A stretch of DNA of 64,000 nt, from NCBI GenBank assembly GCA_028532985.1, contig JANCIK010000009.1, positions 682,001 through 746,000 on the forward strand, in the 5' to 3' direction. This DNA is from Stropharia rugosoannulata (Eukaryota; Basidiomycota; Agaricomycetes; Agaricales; Strophariaceae). The notes under the pieces are model-generated. The model was not told where the DNA came from and made no database searches. It saw only the letters and a list, made by a program, of their open reading frames with translations. This document shows positions 22,861 to 33,980 of the stretch, in pieces. The position numbers were made by a program, and so were the translations under genes. Numbering within the stretch: the first letter of the stretch is position 1; every line of letters starts with the position of its first letter.

Positions 22861-24920
22861 ATGACTTCTCTTCATGGATGGCACCGCGGTGAGCGCGCCG
22901 TGCGCACGAAACTCGGGTTGAACGAGATCCCATCCACAGTACTTCTATGGACCCAGATTGCGGGGGAAATGCCAGAGCAACACTCAACTTTCTACACTAC
23001 GCGACTCCCTTTCCTTCCTGTTTGCATTTTAGACGGCGAAGGCCGTCCATGGGGATCTGTCCTTGCCGACAAAGATGGGAACACCGGGTTTATACATAAC
23101 CCGCGATACAATACGCTTACCATCGAAGCCAGACTGTGGAAAGGCGACCCCTTGCTTAGGATTTTGGAGACACTGGACCGCGAGAACTGGCCGCAGTTGA
23201 TTGGCGGCATCGGTGTCGAGCTTTCCACGCGACGGAGGAACAAGTTCGCAGGATATATTTCTAGCACGAACGTTCGAGGGAGTGATTTGCAACTTGAACT
23301 CTCCGTGAATCAAGCTATAGGGTATGTCGTTCTTAATATGCCGTTTTCTGATTTTCTGATACATTTCTCGAAGCAACTGCCCAAAGTATATTACGCTCCG
23401 CGATTTGTCACCATATCCTGCTGCATCAGCCGTGGTTACCGAAGAACGATTAACGTTGGAACCCGGAGACCGACTTTCAGATGCTGCCATTGCATTTATC
23501 CTCGAGTCTGACACTGTCTTTTTTGGGACTACATACGCTGCGCCAGAGAAGGAATCAACAATTTTCCCATCCCACGTTGGCATAAACCATCGCGGAGGAA
23601 GGCCAGGTTTTATTCGCGTTAAGCCTTCGGATGGTCGTACAGTAGTACTGCCAGATTTCTCAGGTATGTGTCCCTTCGTCTGAACCAATTCACTCTCAGA
23701 GCATTGATTTCATATTAGGAAATCGTTTCATGACGTCGCTGGGAAACGTTGAGGCAACTCCTTACGCCTCTCTTACTTTCATATCCTTCACACGAGGGGA
23801 TATTCTTTATCTCACGGGATTGGCGCGGAATGTATATGGATCCGAGGCGCGGGCTATAATGCCATTACAAGATACTCTCACAGAAGTCTATGTCAATGGG
23901 TATACTCTCGTTCAGAACGCCTTACCTGTCCGCCAGCTAGGCCCAGACAGAGGCCCAAGTCCTTACAGCCCACCAATTAAGCTCCTCGCAGAAGAAGTCA
24001 AGGACGCCCACCTTTTCGCGGCTGATGAGCAGCCCACCGCGCTTCTAACGCGCATCGTAGTCCATAGTTCCACCATTGCCACCTTCGAATGGGAATGTTC
24101 TCATCCTATTCAGTATATTCCTGGCCAGGCTGCGATCATGGACTTCCGCCCCCTTCTGGGTTCGAGGCAATATCAGCACATGTCCGCGAGCAATCCCAGC
24201 GCTGTCAACGACGACTTCATCCGGACCTGGACCATTTCTAGTGCTGCCTCGCCTGGTGCAGAGACGCGGAGCTTTGCGCTGACCATTCGGGAGAAACCGC
24301 ATGGGACGGTTACGGGGTTGCTCTTCAAGTTGCTGAACAAACTAGGACCGGGTTTGTTGGCCGACACTCGATCATTAAGCCTGACCGTAGCCTTGGCCGG
24401 TATATCTGGAGAATTTGTGCTACCAAAGGCTTTGCTAGCATCAGCTGTTGCAGATGCCCCAGCAGAGCGGGACAATGGGCCTCTTTTATGGATCGCAGGA
24501 GGTATTGGCGTGACACCATTCCTGTCCATGCTCTCTGCGCTTTCTAGTCTACCTGCTGAACAGCGCTCGCTCGACATTACTCTGGCTATTTCCACACGAG
24601 AACCTGCTGTCATCATCTCATTACTAGAAATAGCTATGGGATCAGAGAAGCCATGGCCGGGACTAGCAATACATTTATTCTCTACGAAACCAACGTACGG
24701 CGACGAACCTCTTTTGCAGACTTGGATAAACCTCACTCAGCACCGTGGAAGGCTCGAAGGGCCTTTCTTTACTGAACATCGTCGTCTATTCGGCAAGGAT
24801 ACCAATAAAGCCCGAATTTATTTATGCGGTTCAAAGCCCTTCGAAGATTTTGTGATGCAATCTCTGGGCGAATTTGGTGTTCAACCTAATTCCGTGCATC
24901 GTGAAGGCTTTGAATATTAA
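22861..24920 (+). CDS. Two-domain flavoprotein: PNPOx-like split barrel plus ferredoxin-reductase-type module
   Basis: Three exons (22861-23321, 23374-23663, 23719-24920) give 650 aa. The N-terminal half contains LPVCILDGEGRPWGSVLADK and a later SHVGINHRGGRPGFIRV block, characteristic of the FMN-binding split-barrel (pyridoxamine-phosphate-oxidase-like) fold. The C-terminal half is an FAD/NAD(P) reductase, with RTWTISS (FAD-binding RxxS/T motif, near residue 415), LLWIAGGIGVTPFLSML (nucleotide binding, near 512) and IYLCGSKPFEDFVMQSL at the end. No 2Fe-2S ferredoxin cysteine motif is visible. Likely a soluble NAD(P)H-dependent reductase moving electrons through FAD to FMN or an external acceptor. 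The substrate is unknown. Confidence 0.8.
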
Positions 24921-27383
24921 TTCAAATCTCGGGACATGCAAGCATGATGTATTTTTACTTTGTTTTTCCGTATTCAAATATTCACCTTCCATGATGATGC
25001 TGGACTACATTTGTGCTCCGACGCAGCAAACTGTAACTACTTTAACTTTCTAATACCAAAGATCGATCTGAGTAGGAGTACTTTAAGCCTTAAAATTGCC
25101 TTAGAATTGCCTCAGAATGTCTGTAATGGCCTTAAGCAGCCTTAAGCAGGCTCAAAACACTACGATCGTGTTACGTAATATTTAGCCAGCAGCGCATACT
25201 CGGCGCAAGTCTTCTGTTCTCTTCTGTTAACCTTACACTCACAATTTTGCCCGCCTTCAATCAACATTCAATACATGTCTAAGGGCCTCATGACCTCTGA
25301 ATGATGTACTTGTCTCAGATGCCATGGACTTCTTTCAACTACTCACTTGTCTGTTAAATCTTTTGGCGAGCTTCGCGCCAAACTTCACATAAATCTCGAT
25401 CCTTCAAGGTCAAGGTGTCTGTCATTCTCAAGAATTACCCCAGTTCCTCTACGCTCTATTTGACAGGCTATGTATAGCGATGTATGGAGGCCACCCTAAT
25501 GACCTGAGGCGGAGTTTGGCCGACATGCTGGTTCTTGAGAGGTACGTGTACACACAGTCTTAATTATTTGCAACTCAAAACCATTCCTCACATCACCAAA
25601 ATAGCACACGAAGTACAACTAAAACTTCACCTACGGCGAGGCTTGAAATATTGGACCAACTTCATCCGATATCTCGTATGCAAATGGTAGCAAATGTCAC
25701 TCTAGCAACATCCGTCATGGGACCTCTCGCACTTATACGACGTACGAATGTATGGGATTCATACTTTACTGAAAGAGATGGGAGACTCGTATTAAAGTTA
25801 CCCCGCAACAAGACACGCTGTTCTCGGACATCAGCGAATGTCCTTAATATCAGTTCAAGTATGAAGGAACATGGATGTATATTCGTCTCTAAAGTTCTAA
25901 ATCTTAAACTCATTGGGGTCTTTGGATGCTCCATGGGAGTTAGCTTCAAGCTTCAAACATTAGGAACGGAGTTAGTCGGAGGATGAGTTGGCTATATCCC
26001 GACAAATGACAGCAACTATTTGCATCGCGATGGAAAGGTCTGCTCTGAAAAGTGTGTTGGGCCTTATTTCTTCACATTTGTTCCCTCACTTTATGCCCTT
26101 TTCTAAATAGGTGGGCGACTGACAAATGTCATCTTAAAGAACAGTCTATTCTGCGCCCCATCACATTCAAGCCTTTCTCATGGGGACACCATGCGCATCC
26201 CACGCGACAACTAGCCAAGAACATTTCTTCGGACTTCCTACCCTTTCTCGATTGCCGTCATTGTGGAATTTTCTGACTCGATATTTCGTCGGTGTATCCA
26301 TGCTGTACGACGTCTATCTTACCTCAGGCCGTACCTTTTCTGTCAAATTTCTTGCCGCGAACAAAGAAAAGCCTCAAAAATTCTCACTCGACAACCATAA
26401 TAGCCTCTCCTTTGACTCCCCGTGCCAAATACGACCCACGCTTGTTGTCTTTCAGTGGGAAGCTCTATCCGCTACGCATCATACCCGGCCAGCAATGTCG
26501 CCTTTTCCGCTGTTGCGTAGTGTTGTTCATCATCATGTTTGCTCAGGCAGGATGTGTCAAGTGCTGCGCAACCTGCAAACCTGGGCTCAAAATCTCAAGC
26601 TTCGACTAACTCTATTACTAACGCTGTTGTGGGAACCGCATTTTTGATCTCAGTCCAGGCGCAACTTCAAGTTAGTTACAGTGACTAACTGTACAGCAGG
26701 GCGCGGCTGCACTTGAAATTTGTTTGGGCTCGAGTCTTAGGCTGTTTTTCTGTTCTCAATATATCTGCTCTCTGCTTCTACTGGTTTGGGGCCCGGTCTA
26801 CTCTGTACCTTACGTGAAATGCTGCGGACAACATAATGGCTCGGACCTTTGCGAAGCACGGCCTGGTTTCTTACTTGCCGGTCGCTTTAGTGTGCATTTT
26901 CACTTCACCTCTATTTTACTCCACAAACATATCGTGGCCTTGTGACCTACAAAAATACTGGTGACTGCAGCTTATACCTGCTCAAGCATGATACAAGGCT
27001 TGCTTCGAGCTAAAGCGCAGTTAATGATTTGTCCAGTTCAGAGAATGTCAGCTCTTTCCCAAATTTCTTTGAAAAAGGTAAGCAAAATTCGTCGCCCTAC
27101 ATCTTGTTCTCAGCTAACACGCTTATTCATGGGATCAGACAACATTTAACGGAAGATAATGCCATATAAAGGTAATATCTACCTATCTTGGGAGGGAGAA
27201 TTATGCAGAGGCGTTCGGCTTTGACCTTCTTTTCACAGTGCTCTGCGAATTTCAAACGTCGAGGGTCCACCACACTATACTTAGTTTCTCCAAATGCCTC
27301 GCTTGCTGAGGTCATATACAGTACTTCGTGGGAGGGCGCCGCCCATTCATTTTATGCGTAAATGTTGGGGACCAAGTCAAAGG
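24921..27383. other. Long gene-poor stretch
   Basis: Holds the CCTTAA repeat at 25081 and several frames of 60-155 codons (for example 25651-25986 and 26180-26647, plus strand) with no recognisable domains, splice structure, or coding bias. I see no supportable gene. Confidence 0.45.
25081..25158. repeat. Degenerate GCCTTAA repeat array
   Basis: Six imperfect units of about 11-13 bp (AGCCTTAAA, TGCCTTAGAA, TGCCTCAGAA, GGCCTTAAGC, AGCCTTAAGC, AGGCTCAAAA). Related in content to the array at 1011-1080. Confidence 0.5.
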
Positions 27384-27390
27384 TATAAAA
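27384..27390 (+). promoter_or_regulatory. TATA box of the glyoxal oxidase gene
   Basis: TATAAAA, 61 bp upstream of the start codon at 27445. Confidence 0.5.
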
Positions 27391-27444
27391 TCCCCCGGGA
27401 GGCGGTCTCTGTTGTTTAGCCTCATCAGGTTCCATTATCTTGTG

Positions 27445-29564
27445 ATGAAGTTGACTTCGATATCTCTTTCTATCTTAGCAGGCGCTGCTGCTGCCTTCGC
27501 AGCAGGGCAATGGGAATTCGTAGAGGTAGGCTCAAGTGGAGTCATTGCCTTGGAAATGATGATCGTTGCTCCCAACCTTGCTATTTTCTTCGACCGCGCG
27601 AGCAATGACCCGCTCATGATCAACAACAATACGGCCTGGGGTGCTCTTTGGAACATCAAGGAGAGCACGGCATCGCCTCTGGCTCTGGTAACGGATACTT
27701 TCTGCGCATCCGGATCATTTTTAAGTAACGGAACGATGGTAAGCTTACTTGCTTATAGTTTTAGTGACACCTGTCTAAAATTATCTCTTTTTGCAACTAG
27801 GCCAGCGTCGGGGGCAATGTCCCCGCCATCGCCGCTGCTCAGGATGGCCGTATGAGTATTCGTCTGTTCAACCCTTGCGCTGACCCCAACGGAACCAACT
27901 GTACCGTCATTGATGATCCCGAGACTCTCCATCTCAGCACAACGCGCTGGTACCCATCCTCAGCAAGAATTTTCGATGGTTCTATCGTGAGCACTTAATT
28001 ACCACACTGTATAACCTTTCTCAAAACTTTACCCCACCAGATCATTGTTGGCGGAATGCATGAGGAAACTCCATTCTACAACACCGACCCAGTCAACAGC
28101 TACGAGTTCTTCCCCTCAAAGGACAACGGTGTCGCCCGTCCTTCCGAATTTTTGGCCCGCAGTGTACCGACCAACCTCTTCCCTCGGTGAGCTCGTCTGC
28201 ACCTCCGCATGGGACATTGTACTCATTTACTCCTCAATAGTGTCTTCGCTCTCCCCGATGGAACATTGTTCCTCGTCGCGAACAACCAGTCCATCATTTA
28301 CGACATTGAAAAGAATACCGAGACTCCCCTTCCCGACATTCCAAACGGCGTGCGCGTCACGAACCCCTTCGATGGCTCGGCGACCTTGTTGCCACTATCC
28401 CCGCCTGATTTCACTCCCGAGGTTCTCGTCTGCGGTGGCTCCAACTCCAGCCAATTGATGCCATCCACCCTCCTCACTTCCCAAGATCCCGCCTCTGACC
28501 AGTGCAGCCGTATCACTCTGACTCCCGAAGGCATCAAGAAGGGCTGGCAGGTCGAGCGCCTCTTGGAGCCCCGCATTATGCCAGAGCTTATCCTGCTTCC
28601 CAATGGACAAGTTCTCATCATCAACGGTGGTGAGACTGGATATGCCGCCATCGACTCTGTAGGTGACCCAGCCGGAAGCTCGAATGCTGACCACCCTGTG
28701 TATGTAATTATATTTCTCGACTGATATTTACCGCCTAAACTGTTTATATGAACAGGTTTACACCCTCTCTGTACACTCCTGATGCTCCCCTCGGAAAGCG
28801 CATCAGCAACGCTGGCCTTCCCGCTTCTAACATCGAGCGTTTGTATCACTCTGGTGTTACCCTGACCCCTCAAGCGTATGTTACCTTTCAATATTTCATT
28901 TTGAATCATCACTAACACTAACAATTTCTAGAAACATCCTCATCGCTGGAAGTAACCCCAACAACGAAGTTGTAAACAACACAATTCACCCCAGGTAAAT
29001 CAGCAGTAATGAAAAACATGATCCAGGTTATCTGACTTCGGAAACTTCAGTCAACTTACTGTCGAGCACTTGAACCCTCCGTTCTTCTCTGCGCCGCGTC
29101 CCACGATCAACAGTGCACCTTCGAAGGTTGCTTTCAACAGTCAATTCAAGTTAGACATCTCCATCCCCAGCAACCTCAAGGGAAATACCATCCAGGGTAC
29201 ATAAATGCAACTATCTTTCTATCATAATTAGTCTCATTAATTTTATCTCATAGTCGCCTTGATGGACTTGGGCTTCTCCACGCATGCCTTCCACTCAAGC
29301 CAGCGCCTCGTGTTTATGGATGCCAAGCTGTCCGCTGACCGCAAGTCGCTCACTGTGACCAGCCCACCGAACAACAGGGTGTTCCCTCCTGGCCCTGGTG
29401 AGCATGAACGAGAACATTCCGCATGAAGCATGACTGATCATGTTTCTTCAGGCTGGATCTTCGTCACTATTGACGACTCGACCAGCGAGGCTGCTCAAGT
29501 CATGGTTGGAAGCGGTGAAACGCCACCCGTAAAAGACCAGGGTATCCCTCTCACATTCAACTGA
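27445..29564 (+). CDS. Glyoxal oxidase (AA5_1 radical-copper oxidase), secreted
   Basis: Nine exons (27445-27738, 27801-27986, 28041-28186, 28241-28699, 28756-28875, 28932-28994, 29051-29196, 29254-29397, 29452-29564) encode 556 aa. A signal peptide (residues 1 to about 20) precedes a beta-propeller. The active-site residues of the family are present: Cys in [14 protein letters not shown] (about 87) and Tyr in TTRWYPSS (about 149), which form the Cys-Tyr radical cofactor, then Tyr and His in ERLYHSG (392/393) and His in [12 protein letters not shown] (482). The enzyme oxidises glyoxal, methylglyoxal and other aldehydes, producing extracellular H2O2 for peroxidases. The acceptor of exon 7 was chosen over one 24 bases upstream, which would give a 32-nt intron. 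A decayed copy of its end lies at 6831-7103. Confidence 0.92.
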
Positions 29565-29791
29565 GGTGACAGACAGCGTTCAGGTAGCATAAATGGGGAT
29601 GTATGTATGTATGAAGTAACATGCCAAATATTTAGTTTTTCCTGGCTCTAAGAAACTCCAAGGCACTTAAGATTTCACCCAAACATACCAATTGCTGGTG
29701 CTGTCCGGTAAAGTAAGGTTTAGAGGTCGCATAAATCATCCAGTCATTTATCATAGGGTCATACATACATATAGGCATAAAATACAGCGTA

Positions 29792-31001
29792 TCAGGAGCT
29801 CATGTTCAGGCCATGATTAACTACGGGTGGACGATATTCCCATGCGCTCAAACGCTGTTTCCTGACTTTCGAAAACGCTTCACTGATTGCGTCTATGTCC
29901 AAGTCCGCGGGGACTTCCCAGCGCTTGGCCAATATCGACTGATCAGCGCACTTTGGTATTTCTTCGCGCAACATGGCAGACGTTGGTATCTCTTCTTCTA
30001 CAGCAGTCTTGGGAGGAGTAACAGTTTCTGGTTCTTGCTGTGCAGGTGATTGGTCATGCGTTTTGCGCGCCAAGTTCCTCAAGTTTAAGGGCGATGATGC
30101 TTTCAAAGTCTGCAAACTTAGAGCACGACCTCGGCTTATAAAGTTGAACCGTGACGTAGACGTAGATGGCGATAGAATGTCGGCAGGTGCAGGTGGCGGA
30201 TCGGTACTTTGTAACTTTGTGCTGTCAAAAGCGATTGGATCGTTGGGCAACTTTGCAGGTGACTCGTCAGAACCATTTAAGCAAACTTTACTTTTTTCTT
30301 CTGAAAGAGGGCATGAAGGTGCTAACGAATTCACGTCTGGCTCTGCGTTATCTGGGCTCTGACAGTACGCGCTGGAAATGTCGATCACGTTCATGTCGTC
30401 GGTAACGTGCTTGTCGTTCGGACCCTTGTGTTGTGACCAGAGACCCGATGGGCGCTTAAATGATGCGAAGTCAATACGCGGTATCGAAATTGATTTGACC
30501 GTCTTTAAGTGCTTGCCCTGTCAACCTATCACTGAAAGGGGCGATACTGAATGATATCTTCCCCATAGTAGTGGTCCTCACAGAAACCGGCCTTCCGCGA
30601 ATTTTAGGCGCCCAAGAGAAGTTCGATGGTCGTGGTTGGACAGGTTTACGTTTACCCTTAGGCAAAAGTACCATGTCGTCTTGAACAGTATGTCGCAAAA
30701 CCCGGGCCGCCACCTGGCCATGAGCACGGTAAGAGCTCCTTAAGTCCTCCCTGTCTGTCCGTGTAGTCCATACAGATGCAGGGGCCCGAGTGCTATATGA
30801 ATCGAATGTAGATTTGGAGCGCGGTGGGTGTCTTTCGGACTGACGTCGTAATAAAGGACGGGCAGGACCAGTCGAGTGCTCTTGCTTCGTAAGACCGCGA
30901 TGTAGATTTCTTAGAGTGGCACTAGTCTCTTGCTCAATGACCTGCGGAACCGATAGACCTTTATCACTAGATGAAGTCGCCTTACTGGTCGTCGTGGACA
31001 T
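29792..31001 (-). CDS. Uncharacterised basic, Ser/Pro-rich protein
   Basis: Two exons (31001-30582, 30517-29792) give 381 aa. The intron has a GTGAGG donor and GACAG acceptor and keeps phase 0; without it the frame stops after VRTTT...FDTAY, and the downstream frame has no good start. The protein is rich in R, S, P and T, lacks signal peptide and membrane segments, and appears mostly disordered. More ordered-looking blocks are IDFASFKRPSGLWSQ in the middle and DLDIDAISEAFSKVRKQRLS near the C-terminus, the latter a probable amphipathic helix. I do not recognise it; a nuclear or cytoskeletal regulator is only a guess. Confidence 0.6.
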
Positions 31002-32295
31002 TATAAGGTCAGAGAGAGTAAATGTTTTTGCAGAAATTTGCTGAGATGCAGGGGAATGTCAAGCAGACCAGGCGCATTTCGGGCCATTCTATAAACCGTA
31101 GCTGAGGGCTTTAAATCGTTGCTTCATTTGAGGCCATTCGGCAACCTTATGCTTTACTTACGCATCGACAGTGGCAATTACCATTTTGAAATATAATGCC
31201 AAACCGGGAATATAAAGCGTGACTCGGACGCGTGAAGTCCAAAATCTCACTGTGAAGACAGCACGGCAGCATGCATAAGGGACCCATTGGACTCATTCCG
31301 CACAACCATTTGCCTTGAGATGCAAAAACCTTTGAATGCTAGTCTTGCTACTTATACTATTGACTTATATAGCTACTGTCACCGGCTACGTTACCGGGTA
31401 CGAGGCTATCATCGCCCAAAATAACACATCTCGAATGATAGGCGCCCGCACCTCTGTAAATTTCGTCAATATATTACTGAGCTACATACCATCTAACGTA
31501 TAAAACTTAATACATGCTAGATAGACATATGGATTGTGCAGAAGGATACTCTTTGATTCCGCAGCCATGGCCGTTCGCCAAATCACCGCTGCGCAGGACG
31601 TGCAAACTCCGAGTCCACGCTGCCCGCCACTCACTCTGGCCTTGTACTAGGCCACTGTATATCGTTCGTCATATAGATTTGATGAATGACCATATGTGGA
31701 CGGCTATGTCCCCGTTTGTCAGTCAAGCCAAGAGTAAAGCCAAATTGCGTAATAGCCGAACTGTGCTCGATTTACATTGACCGCAACTGGCATGCCACTT
31801 GCGCAGAAAACTTGGATTGCTGATCCATGTCAACTCTGGGCGTCGAAAGCAGAGAGGGGCTGTATGCACGCGTTACGCGTGTTGAACACTTTTTACTGTC
31901 CGTGTACTACCAAGCTCGGAAGACTTGCCGTTTCCTTCGTCTGTAGCCGCTACAACTTGGACCCGTCCCCCGCAACGCGCTTGTATTCCGAGATTATCCA
32001 TGACAAATCTCAAAACTTCTTTGTTCAAATACACCCACAAACTGGTTCTACATTCATTACATTTTCCGGGGATGTTCAGCACATACAACTGACAGCTGAA
32101 GCCTGTTGAAGTTGAAGGGTACTTACTGCGCATGGTGAGGCACTGCTCCTTGGCACTCTTAGCTGCCCTCGCTCACTTCGGGATCGCACCCAGTTTTGCA
32201 GGTTTTGATATCCCTGAGACACTTCCTTTGCTACAAATACGGGAGGACGCCTTCTCACTGAGAGTATCTTATTCCTCCTTCATTCAAGCCTCAAT
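31002..32295. other. Intergenic, no gene seen
   Basis: Divergent promoter region between the disordered-protein gene and the RTA1-like gene. Short frames only. Confidence 0.5.
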
Positions 32296-33712
32296 ATGTC
32301 CAATATAAGTACGTATATCTTCCCATGGAACCTACATAAACCGCAAGTTAATAACAAATTTTCAAAGCTGGTTTGGAGCCTGAAGACATCCTATCTTCCC
32401 CCTACAACTACATCCCGACAAGATACGTAGCCATCCTCATGCTTTCGCTTTTCGGTATTTCGACAGGTACGACAACTATAACCGTACGCAAGCTCTGTCT
32501 AATTTCATAATGAACAGCGATACACACATTCCAAGCTACTGTGTACCGCCTATGGTGGCTGTTCCCAACGGCGACTTTATGTGGACTTATAGAGCTTCTT
32601 GGGTGGTCTGGGAGATTGTGGTCCAGTTTTTCGCCACTGTTATCAACACCTTTCCAAATAGAGTACGCACTAAACATGAGGTGTCCGGATCGCATTACTA
32701 ACTTCTCGATCCTACAGAATAACATGCACAATAGTAGCACCTACTCCCCTGCTTGCAGCCAACTTCGTTATTTTGGGCGAAATTATAAAGCGGCTGGGGA
32801 CGCAATACAGCCGGCTCAAGCCTCGCTTATGTATGTTTTGATCTCAACGTAATCGGCCATCAGAAATAACTGACGCGCATGCAGACACAATTCTCTTCAC
32901 AACATGTGTATGTTCAATCGCGTCACAAAAGATCACATAACGGACATTAATTGACTCGCATCGTTTCTTAACGTTCAGGACGTAGTGTCTCTGGTCATCC
33001 AAGGTATTGGAGGTGGGATAGCAGCATCTGCCGACGACGACGCCGGAGCAAACAAAGTAGGTCCATACATCCAGCTTTTCCACCCAACGTATCGTTAATT
33101 CCTCGAAGGGCGGACACATCATGCTCGGAGGGATCGTTTTCCAGCTCAGTATGCATTTATTTTATTTTATGAATCTATCTCAGCATCATCTAACAGGCCT
33201 TGCCGAGCAGTCGTTATTATCGCGTATTCAATCCTCGCTGTCGAGTACTTTGTCAGATACAACACCGACAAGTCCGTCAGCAAGATCATAGGACGAAGCG
33301 AAAAGGAGTCCCAGCGAAGTTTCGAGAAACGCGGAATTCTTACTAAAAATCTCTTTCTCATGTCTATGGCGCTGGTGTTTAGCACATTGGTGCTATTTAT
33401 CCGGTATGTTTTCGAGTTTTCCAGCCCACAAATGCTCACTAACTTCACTGACTCTTTTAGTGCTATTTATCGAACTGCAGAACTTTCGGATGGATGGAAC
33501 GGGAAGATTATCAGTAAAGAAGTCTTGTTCAGTAAGTGGCAAACCAACCCATTATGAATGTACTTTTGACGATTAAACTGCTCACAGATGTCCTGGACGG
33601 AGCCATGGTCATTCTCGCCATGTATACCATAAATATTGCGCACCCGGGTATCCTGCTCTCGGAGTCTTCAGAAGAACGAGAAGCAGATACGAGCTCCAAT
33701 AGCACCAATTAA
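32296..33712 (+). CDS. RTA1-like lipid-translocating-exporter family membrane protein
   Basis: Ten exons (32296-32308, 32368-32466, 32518-32662, 32718-32830, 32885-32907, 32979-33056, 33109-33148, 33208-33403, 33461-33531, 33588-33712) encode 300 aa with consistent phases. Family hallmarks are HTFQATVYRLWWLFPTATLC, IELLGWSGRLWSS, APTPLLAANFVILGEIIKRL, DVVSLVIQGIGGGIAAS, GGHIMLGGIVFQ, YRTAELSDGWNGKIIS and INIAHPGILL. Seven membrane segments are expected. The family includes yeast Rta1/Rsb1, linked to sterol-drug (aminocholesterol) resistance and sphingoid-base export. The substrate here is unknown. Exon 1 is only 13 nt. It is a paralogue of the gene at the right edge of the window. Confidence 0.88.
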
Positions 33713-33980
33713 TCAACTTAGTAGTCTCATTAATTTCTTTATATATAGATGGACCTTTGTAGCTTTTTTGTAAAATACATACGTCTGATTGCGCTTGGAT
33801 TTCTTCAAAATTTCATGTAAATGAGCACGCGTTGATCCTCCCACCTTATTGAAACGAGCTACATCTTGAAATCTTGAACGTGACCTTTCGAATGAACTGG
33901 AGAATCCCTCTAACTCCTTCAGCAAACCATATTAACCCCCAAAAATACAGACCGATTGATCATTTACGACACTACTCGGC

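Noticed and set aside
25651..26647. Frames of 100-155 codons upstream of glyoxal oxidase
   Set aside because: Several mutually overlapping frames with no conserved content and no plausible splice sites joining them.
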